Shown: in pieces, positions 6,484 through 11,177 of the stretch | Layout: each line of letters starts with the position of its first letter | Position numbering within the stretch: the stretch's first letter is position 1 | Assembly: GCA_017302015.1 (NCBI GenBank) | Contig: JAFLEE010000126.1 | Coordinates: forward strand, 1-11,177 | Reading direction: 5' to 3' | Length of the DNA stretch: 11,177 nucleotides | Source: Spirochaetota bacterium | GTDB taxonomy: Bacteria > Spirochaetota > UBA12135 > COTS27 > JAFLEE01 | Position numbers and translations under genes: made by a program | Notes under the pieces: model-generated | The model's input: only the letters and a program-made list of their open reading frames with translations | Databases searched by the model: none | What the model was told of the DNA's origin: nothing

Positions 6484-6512
6484 GGGCGCACCCATGAGCC
6501 GGATCCTTTCCC

Positions 6513-6848
6513 TTGCATGAGCACAGCGTCGCCCTCTCCATCGTCGAAACCGCGCTTCGCCATGCCGCCGGGCGCAAGGTGGAATCCCTCACCATCGAGG
6601 CCGGCCTCTTTTCCGGCGTCTTCGCCGATTCGCTGCGTTTCTACCTCGAACTGCTCTTCGAGGAACAGGGCCAGCCCATCCCCAACTTCCACCTCTCCAG
6701 CCCCCCGGCCCGATGCCGCTGCGAGTGCGGGAGCGAATATCCCCTTTCCGTCGTCTTGGACGGCTGCCCCTCCTGCGGGGGGCACCGCCGCACGCTGCTT
6801 ACCGGCCGCGATTGCGTCCTGGTGAGCATGGAGGTCGCCGATGCCTGA
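6513..6848 (+). CDS. hypA: Hydrogenase nickel-insertion protein HypA
   Basis: Nickel chaperone, 111 residues, that works with HypB to deliver Ni(II) to the hydrogenase large subunit. The N-terminus decides the start: TTG at 6513 gives Met-His-Glu-His-Ser, matching the HypA start MHE whose His2 binds nickel, and an in-frame TGA at 6495 rules out a longer form; the ATG at 6517 is out of frame. The zinc domain has C68, C70 and C72 (RCRCECG) and the CPSC pair C85/C88; the first pair is thus CxC or CxCxC instead of the usual CxxC. GVFADSLRFYLE at 35-46 fits the family. Only a weak GGAT precedes the start. The gene overlaps hypB by eight bases, so the two are probably translated together. Confidence 0.92.
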   Translation: MHEHSVALSIVETALRHAAGRKVESLTIEAGLFSGVFADSLRFYLELLFEEQGQPIPNFHLSSPPARCRCECGSEYPLSVVLDGCPSCGGHRRTLLTGRDCVLVSMEVADA

Positions 6849-7485
6849 AATTTTGAGCGTCAAATCCAGCGCCATGGCCAAGAACGACCTGGTCGCGGCC
6901 GAGAACCGGGCCTGGTTCCGCTGCCGCGGGATGCGGGCCCTGAACTTCATCAGTTCCCCGGGAGCCGGGAAGACCTCGCTGCTCGAGGCCATGGCGGCGC
7001 GACTGGGGCGTAAACTTGGGGTGATCACCGGGGATATCCAGATGACCTTCGATGCCGACCGCATCGCCAAGGCGGGGGCCCAGGCCGTCCAGATCGAGAC
7101 GGGGGGGTCCTGCCACCTCACCGCCGAGCAGATCCGCAAGGAACTCCTCGCCCGCCCCTGGGACGGCGTCGAGACGATGGTCATCGAGAATATCGGGAAC
7201 CTCATCTGCCCGTCGACCTACGAGCTCGGCGAGTTCTTCAAGGTCGCCCTGCTCTCCGTCACCGAGGGCGACGAGAAGCCCGCCAAGTACCCCGCCCTCT
7301 TCCTACGGGCCGAGGCGGTGCTGCTGACCAAGATCGACCTCCTCCCCCACGTGAACTTCGATGTGGCCCGGGCCGAGCGCGATTGCCTCAAACTGAACGC
7401 CGACGCGAAACTCCTCCACCTCTCCTGCAAGACCGGGCAGGGGCTCGACGCGTGGATGGACTGGCTCTCCAAACGCCCCGTCTGA
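6841..7485 (+). CDS. hypB: Hydrogenase nickel-incorporation GTPase HypB
   Basis: GTPase of the SIMIBI class, 214 residues, that drives nickel transfer to the hydrogenase large subunit together with HypA. Motifs in order: P-loop SSPGAGKT at 38-45, ITGDIQMTFDADRI at 62-75, metal-binding C91-H92 in GGSCHL, ENIGNLICP at 116-124 with C123, and the base-recognition motif TKID at 163-166. C91, H92 and C123 match the dimer-interface metal site of the G domain. The N-terminus lacks both the CxxCGC high-affinity nickel motif and the His-rich stretch of some HypB proteins, so nickel storage is not expected. The start ATG at 6841 has GGAGG at 6830-6834, six bases upstream, inside hypA. The other maturation genes (hypC, D, E, F) are not in this window. 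Confidence 0.94.
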   Translation: MPEILSVKSSAMAKNDLVAAENRAWFRCRGMRALNFISSPGAGKTSLLEAMAARLGRKLGVITGDIQMTFDADRIAKAGAQAVQIETGGSCHLTAEQIRKELLARPWDGVETMVIENIGNLICPSTYELGEFFKVALLSVTEGDEKPAKYPALFLRAEAVLLTKIDLLPHVNFDVARAERDCLKLNADAKLLHLSCKTGQGLDAWMDWLSKRPV

Positions 7486-7527
7486 ACCGGGGAAGGCCCC
7501 CCGTCCCCCGCTCCATCGGCCTTCGCC

Positions 7528-8415
7528 ATGCGCCGGGTTAAGATCACCGAAGCCCTCGCCCAGGAAGGGGGAGACCCCAAATCTTTCCCCGAGTTCCCCC
7601 TCCAGACCACCCGGAAGCACCTCGTGCGGGGCGTGAGCGCCCATCTCCACGACGCCTTCGAGGTCGAGATCCTCCTGCGCGGCCGCGCGCGCAACGTCTA
7701 CTCCGGATCCGAATACGCCCTGGAGGGCGGCGATCTTTTCCTCGGCAACCACATGGAATCCCACGCCCTGCGTTTCAAGGGGCCCGTCTCCTTCCTCTCC
7801 CTCAAGTTCCGCCCGGCCGTCCTCCTCGCCGACGGGGAGGCGAACGCCCACCTGCTGGACCCCTTCGTGCGCGGATCGTCGGCCTTCCGGGGACGGATCC
7901 CGGCCACCGAGCGCGAACGGAAGACCGCGCGCGCCCTCCTCGACCAGATCCACCGGGAACGCGGGGCCCGGGAGGGGGATTGGCGGGGCGTCTGCCGCTC
8001 CCTTTTTCTCGCCTTCCTGAAGATCCTCCACCGCATTTGGCTACGCGAGCAGGGGGACGGGCCGGGTCCGAAACACCATCCCCTTCCCTATCGGCTCATG
8101 GCCTGGATCGACGGCCATTTTCAGGAAGATCTGCGCATCGAAGACTTGGCCCGGCGCTTCGAAATGAGCCCGTCCCGCCTCGGCGCCCTCTTCCGAGGCG
8201 TCTTCGGCCAATCGCCAAAGGCCTACCTTTTCTCGCGCCGCCTGGCCCACGCCAGGGAACTCTTGGCCTCGGGCGCCGTGGGCGTGACCGAGGCGGCCCT
8301 CCACTCCGGCTGGAGCGACGTCTCGGTGTTCCACAAGGCGTTCAAAAAAGCCACCGGAATCGCCCCGTCGCGCTACCGGGAATCGCGGCCTGCGGACGCC
8401 AGGGACCTTCCGTAA
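7528..8415 (+). CDS. AraC-family transcriptional regulator
   Basis: DNA-binding regulator of 295 residues. The N-terminal part (about 28-100) looks like a cupin-type sensor domain: SAHLHDAFEVEILLRG at 37-52 and a Gly-Gly-Asp turn at 67-69 recall the sugar-binding pocket of AraC-type proteins. The C-terminal part has two helix-turn-helix units at about 201-222 (LRIEDLARRFEMSPSRLGAL) and 250-272, followed by GIAPSRYR at 277-284, the family signature end. The ATG at 7528 has no clear ribosome binding site; it is 42 bases after hypB, so read-through from hypAB is possible. The nearest plausible target is the GH130 gene 314 bases downstream, whose leader carries repeated half-sites. The effector is unknown; a mannose-containing sugar is a guess from the neighbour. 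Confidence 0.88.
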   Translation: MRRVKITEALAQEGGDPKSFPEFPLQTTRKHLVRGVSAHLHDAFEVEILLRGRARNVYSGSEYALEGGDLFLGNHMESHALRFKGPVSFLSLKFRPAVLLADGEANAHLLDPFVRGSSAFRGRIPATERERKTARALLDQIHRERGAREGDWRGVCRSLFLAFLKILHRIWLREQGDGPGPKHHPLPYRLMAWIDGHFQEDLRIEDLARRFEMSPSRLGALFRGVFGQSPKAYLFSRRLAHARELLASGAVGVTEAALHSGWSDVSVFHKAFKKATGIAPSRYRESRPADARDLP

Positions 8416-8431
8416 ATCGACCCGGCCTCGG

Positions 8432-8454
8432 TTAGCTCCCGCAATGCGGGCTAA
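8432..8454 (+). terminator. Hairpin after the AraC gene, weak terminator candidate
   Basis: CCCGC (8438-8442), loop AAT, GCGGG (8446-8450), extended by TTAG (8432-8435) pairing with CTAA (8451-8454) across a two-base CT bulge. It lies 16 bases after the regulator's stop codon, where a terminator is expected, but it is followed by A residues instead of T, so standard intrinsic termination is doubtful. Confidence 0.3.
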
Positions 8455-8538
8455 AAATGATCGTAAAGAAGAAGGCTGGAACGGATGGATGAGGGAGGAT
8501 CCCCGCCTGGGCGATGCCACGCCTTCCCAAATAACAAT

Positions 8539-8610
8539 CGATTTTGACCGAGACAATTCGGATATTTAGACGAATTTGACCAATTTCGCAAGATCGGTGC
8601 TCGATTTTGC
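8539..8610. promoter_or_regulatory. Array of CGAWTTTG half-sites, candidate regulator binding region
   Basis: CGATTTTGACC at 8539-8549 and CGAATTTGACC at 8571-8581 agree at 10 of 11 positions; a third copy of the core, CGATTTTG, is at 8602-8609. Start-to-start distances are 32 and 31 bases, close to three helical turns. Inverted versions lie between them: AATTCG at 8555-8560 mirrors CGAATT at 8571-8576, and CAATTTCG at 8581-8588 is the core in reverse with one change. Directly repeated half-sites on one DNA face are typical for AraC-family activators, and the gene upstream encodes one. The binding partner is inferred. Confidence 0.5.
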
Positions 8611-8729
8611 ATGGTAAAGGCGGCCCGATCGTATCTATCCTTATCCCATCGAAAACCGGGGCCATCAAGGCGCCGGCATGGCTGCCGAAGCACGAACGCG
8701 TTGGCGAGGCGCCCGATGAGGATTCCCCC

Positions 8730-9728
8730 ATGAAGAGCGCCGCCTGCATCCGCCGCAACCCCGCCAATCCCGTTCTCTCCGCTAAGAATGTCCCCTACCC
8801 GGCCTCCCTCGTGTTCAACGCCGGGATCACGAAGTACCAGGGCCGCTACGTCATGGTCTTCCGAAACGATTACGGCGTCACCCAGGCCGACGTCGACGCG
8901 GGGAGCAAGCGCCCCTGGGATCTCCGCACCAACATCGGCCTCGCTTTCAGCGACGACGGCGTGGCGTGGAAGGTGGAGCCCAAACCCTGCTTCGAGATGA
9001 AGAGCGACGAAGTGAGCCGGGCCTACGACCCCCGCCTCACGGTCATCGACGGCCGGGTCGTCATGTGCTTCGCCGTCGACACCAAGCACGGGGTGCGGGG
9101 CGGCATCGCGGTCACGGAAGATTTCGAGAAGTTCGAGGTGAAGCATCTCACCGCCCCCGACAACCGCAATATGGTGCTCTTCCCCGAGAAGATCGGCGGG
9201 CATTACGTGCGCCTCGAGCGCCCCTTCCCGGTCTATAGCCGGGGCGGGAAGGACCGCTTCGACATCTGGATGAGCCGGTCCCCGGACCTCTCCTTCTGGG
9301 GACAGACCGACCTCGTCCTTGGGGTGGAGGATGTGCCTTATTCCAACGATAAGATCGGCCCCGCCGCGCCGCCCATCCGCACGAAAAAGGGCTGGCTCAC
9401 CACCTTCCACGCGGTCGATCGGGACGACGCGGCCCGCGGGAAGAACGGTTGGGAAGCCAAATGGACCAAGCGCTACACGGGCGGGATCATGCTCCTCGAT
9501 CTGGCCGATCCCTCCAAGGTCATCGGGATGAGCAAGGAGCCCCTCCTCTTCCCCGAAGCGCCCTACGAGGTCTCCGGCGGATACCGCGACCATGTGATCT
9601 TCCCCGGCGGCATGGTCGCGGAGCCCGACGGCGAGGTGAAAATCTATTACGGCGCGGGGGACGCGGTGGAATGCCTGGCCACCGCCCACGTGGACGAACT
9701 CCTGGCGCTCTGCGTCTCGCCCCGGTAA
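8730..9728 (+). CDS. GH130 family glycoside phosphorylase, probably acting on a beta-mannoside
   Basis: Cytoplasmic five-bladed propeller enzyme, 332 residues from the chosen start. GH130 members mostly cleave beta-mannosides with phosphate, releasing mannose 1-phosphate; a few are hydrolases. Visible family segments: NPANPVLSAKNVPYPASLVF followed by NAG at 10-32, the catalytic Asp D100 in AYDPRLTVIDG, DNRNMVLFPEKIGGHYVRLE then RP (144-165), FPGGMV before the end, and YYGAGD at 306-311. R146, N147 and R164 fall where, as I recall, phosphorylase members hold phosphate. There is no signal peptide. I chose ATG 8730 because TGAGGA at 8717-8722 sits seven bases upstream and homology begins right after it; TTG 8607 would add an unconserved 41-residue extension. 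The exact substrate cannot be told from the sequence. The gene converges on cobT with an eight-base gap. Confidence 0.88.
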   Translation: MKSAACIRRNPANPVLSAKNVPYPASLVFNAGITKYQGRYVMVFRNDYGVTQADVDAGSKRPWDLRTNIGLAFSDDGVAWKVEPKPCFEMKSDEVSRAYDPRLTVIDGRVVMCFAVDTKHGVRGGIAVTEDFEKFEVKHLTAPDNRNMVLFPEKIGGHYVRLERPFPVYSRGGKDRFDIWMSRSPDLSFWGQTDLVLGVEDVPYSNDKIGPAAPPIRTKKGWLTTFHAVDRDDAARGKNGWEAKWTKRYTGGIMLLDLADPSKVIGMSKEPLLFPEAPYEVSGGYRDHVIFPGGMVAEPDGEVKIYYGAGDAVECLATAHVDELLALCVSPR

Positions 9729-9736
9729 GGCGGCCC

Positions 9737-10795
9737 CTAGGCGCCCTTTTCGCTCACGCCCGCGGACTCGAAACTGGCCATCTCATCCATGATGCGGCAG
9801 GCGGCCTCCACGAGGTCCATGGCGACCGCGGCCCCCGTGCCCTCGCCCAAGCGCATCCCCAGATCGACGATGGGCGCGAGCCCCAGGATTTCGCAGGCGG
9901 CCTCTTGGCCCCGCTCCACCGAGCGGTGGCCAATGAAGAGGTAATCCTTCACCGCGGGCTGGAGGAGATAGGCCACGAGGCCCGCGGCGGTGGAGATGAT
10001 GCCGTCGAGCATGACCGCGCGGCCCAGGCGCGCGGCGGCCAAGGCGCACCCGGCGATCCCCGCGATTTCGAGGCCGCCGACCTTGGAGAGGATATCCAGG
10101 CCATCGTTTCCCGCGGGTCGCCGCAGGGTGAGCGCGTTCTCGATGACGCGGATTTTCTTCGAGAGGCCGGCGTCGTCCACCCCCGTTCCCCGTCCCGTCA
10201 GCGGCCCCACGGGTTTCCCGGTCGCCGCCGCGATGATCGCCGTGGCCGAGGCCGTATTGCCGATCCCCATATCCCCCAGGCCGACGAGATCGATGGGCTT
10301 ATGGGCGAAGGCCTCCTCGAAAACGGCGATGCCCCCTTCCAGGGCCGAGACCGCTTCAGCCCGGGTGAGCGCATCCTCCTTGAGAAAATTGCGGGTCCCC
10401 CGGCGCACTTTCTTGTGGAGGAGCGCCCCGCCCGGGGGAAAGTCGAAGTCTACCCCCATATCGACGACGCGCATCTCGATGCCGTAATGGCGGCAGAGCA
10501 CGTTGATGGCGGCGCCCCCGCCTAGGAAATTGAGGACCATCTGGGGGGTGACCGCCGCCGGAAAGGCGGAGACGCCTTCCTCGGCCACGCCATGGTCCGC
10601 GGCGAAAACGAAGGAGGCCTTTCTTGAAACGGACGGATCGAGGCGGCCCTGGATGAGGGCCATGCGTACGGCGAGTTCCTCCAGGGCGCCGAGGGAACCC
10701 AAGGGTTTCGTCTTGGTATCCATGCGGCGCTTGGCGGCCGCCCGAAGACCTTGATCGACGGGGCGGATGGCGGCGAGGGTTTCTTCCAGGTTCAT
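9737..10795 (-). CDS. cobT: Nicotinate-nucleotide:dimethylbenzimidazole phosphoribosyltransferase CobT
   Basis: Makes alpha-ribazole phosphate (or an analogue with another lower-ligand base) from nicotinate mononucleotide and the base, for the nucleotide loop of cobalamin. The 352-residue length is normal for the family. Conserved blocks: TKPLGSLGALEELA at 29-42, ADHGVAEEGVSAFP at 66-79, GLGDMGIGNTASATAI at 172-187, and RLGEGTGAA near the end, whose Glu at about 318 corresponds to the catalytic Glu317 of the Salmonella enzyme. ATG is at 10795-10793 with GGAG (10804-10801 on the minus strand) five bases upstream; the stop is TAG at 9739-9737. It follows cobS after 16 bases on the same strand, so the two share an operon and act on consecutive steps. 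Confidence 0.95.
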   Translation of the reverse strand: MNLEETLAAIRPVDQGLRAAAKRRMDTKTKPLGSLGALEELAVRMALIQGRLDPSVSRKASFVFAADHGVAEEGVSAFPAAVTPQMVLNFLGGGAAINVLCRHYGIEMRVVDMGVDFDFPPGGALLHKKVRRGTRNFLKEDALTRAEAVSALEGGIAVFEEAFAHKPIDLVGLGDMGIGNTASATAIIAAATGKPVGPLTGRGTGVDDAGLSKKIRVIENALTLRRPAGNDGLDILSKVGGLEIAGIAGCALAAARLGRAVMLDGIISTAAGLVAYLLQPAVKDYLFIGHRSVERGQEAACEILGLAPIVDLGMRLGEGTGAAVAMDLVEAACRIMDEMASFESAGVSEKGA

Positions 10796-10811
10796 GGGCG
10801 CTCCGGATCTC

Positions 10812-11177
10812 TCAGATCGTCAGGAATAAGGCGACGCTCAAGAGCACCGCTTCGAGAATTTCATTCAGGGCCCCCAGGCAATCCCCCGTGACGCCGCCGA
10901 TCTTCCTTCGGCACCAGAGCCTGAAAAGGAAGACGCACACCGCGCTGACGGAAAGGAAGAGGAGGAACGCCGGAGCCGATGCGCCGAACCAAAGACCCGG
11001 CAGGGCGCAGAGCAGGGTGGCGCCCCCCGCCGCGAAAAGCACGGGTTTGGAGAGGCGGCCGACGAGATGGGCTGCCGTTCCCGCCGCGCGCGGATACTTG
11101 GAAAATCCGGCGAGAAAAACCATGGCCGACCGTGAAAAGACGGGCGCGAGTAGGAGGGGCCACAGCGCGTGGGTCCA
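10812..11177 (-). CDS. cobS: Adenosylcobinamide-GDP ribazoletransferase CobS, C-terminal part, cut by right window edge
   Basis: Membrane enzyme that joins alpha-ribazole (or its phosphate) to adenosylcobinamide-GDP, the last assembly step of cobalamin. Only the last 121 or so codons are visible; the frame stays open to the right edge, and the Met at 11123-11121 is internal. The visible part has several hydrophobic helices, then the family signature RRKIGGVTGDCLGALNEI in the last 35 residues, where the GGxTGDxLGA block is diagnostic. The segment VFSRSAMVFLAGFSKYPR also matches the family. The TGA stop at 10814-10812 is followed after 16 bases by cobT, whose product feeds this step. No cobalamin riboswitch can be judged because the upstream region is outside the window. 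Confidence 0.92.
   Translation of the reverse strand, partial: WTHALWPLLLAPVFSRSAMVFLAGFSKYPRAAGTAAHLVGRLSKPVLFAAGGATLLCALPGLWFGASAPAFLLFLSVSAVCVFLFRLWCRRKIGGVTGDCLGALNEILEAVLLSVALFLTI

Larger units (their letters stand above)
8416..8729. other. Intergenic region between the AraC regulator and the GH130 gene
   Basis: This 314-base gap holds a hairpin at 8432-8454, a GC-rich middle with no clear signal, an AT-richer stretch from about 8530 to 8610 with the repeated half-sites listed separately, and a leader of about 120 bases before the chosen GH130 start. The ribosome binding site TGAGGA lies at 8717-8722. I see no RNA gene, and no -35/-10 pair good enough to call, which would fit an activator-dependent promoter. 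A TTG at 8607 could extend the GH130 frame by 41 residues, but I treat that as leader. Confidence 0.5.

Noticed and set aside
4471-6495. 674-codon open frame on the minus strand opposite echD, echE and echF
   Set aside because: It spans several well-identified genes on the other strand, and the translation is low-complexity Gly/Asp/Val/Ala with no family features; a codon-bias shadow.
7486-7527. Terminator between hypB and the AraC gene
   Set aside because: GGGG at 7489-7492 can pair with CCCC at 7497-7500 only as a four-base stem and no T-run follows.
8607-8729. 41-residue N-terminal extension of the GH130 protein from TTG 8607
   Set aside because: No ribosome binding site precedes it, it overlaps the regulatory repeats, and family similarity starts just after the ATG at 8730, which has a good TGAGGA.
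9721-9760. Bidirectional terminator between the GH130 gene and cobT
   Set aside because: GC-rich bases and a TTTT at 9747-9750 are present, but I could not form a convincing stem, and the intergenic gap is only eight bases.
1-11177. CRISPR array, tRNA, rRNA or insertion sequence
   Set aside because: I saw no regularly spaced long repeats, no tRNA- or rRNA-like segments and no transposase reading frame.

Overview
The window looks like a stretch of chromosome from a GC-rich anaerobic, or facultatively anaerobic, bacterium. The reasons are a membrane-bound energy-converting [NiFe] hydrogenase of the Ech type, tight bacterial operons with frequent NTG starts, a two-domain-type polyphosphate kinase 2 protein, an AraC-family regulator and cobalamin assembly genes. 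I cannot name the phylum from the sequence alone.

Layout, left to right. (1) Bases 2-727, plus strand: the C-terminal part of a polyphosphate:AMP phosphotransferase (PPK2 family), cut by the left edge. (2) Bases 728-1017: a gap whose right part is strikingly AT-rich, with a perfect 22-bp palindrome and a second palindrome; it is probably the control region of the next operon. It also holds a doubtful short minus-strand reading frame. (3) Bases 1018-6438: a complete six-gene ech operon in the order echA-echB-echC-echD-echE-echF, genes overlapping or nearly touching. It encodes the NuoL-like ion pump, NuoH-like anchor, small subunit, NuoC-like subunit, NiFe large subunit and two-cluster ferredoxin. 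(4) Bases 6513-7485: hypA and hypB, the nickel insertion pair, behind their own candidate promoter. (5) Bases 7528-8415: an AraC-family regulator. (6) Bases 8730-9728: a GH130 family beta-mannoside phosphorylase-like enzyme, preceded by an array of repeated half-sites. (7) Minus strand, 10795 down to 9737: cobT; and from the right edge down to 10812: the end of cobS. These two form a cobS-cobT operon converging on the GH130 gene.

How they work together: Ech couples electron transfer between reduced ferredoxin and protons/H2 to ion movement across the membrane, and HypA/HypB deliver nickel to its large subunit. The AraC regulator and the GH130 enzyme look like a small sugar-utilisation unit. 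CobS and CobT complete the lower ligand of cobalamin. These three functions sit side by side with no obvious metabolic link.

The most unusual thing I see is in EchB: an in-frame insertion of about 88 residues, Ala/Ser/Thr/Pro-rich with five cysteines, placed in the loop that by homology to NuoH should face outside the cytoplasm. Next come the palindromes ahead of echA and the array of CGAWTTTG sites ahead of the GH130 gene.
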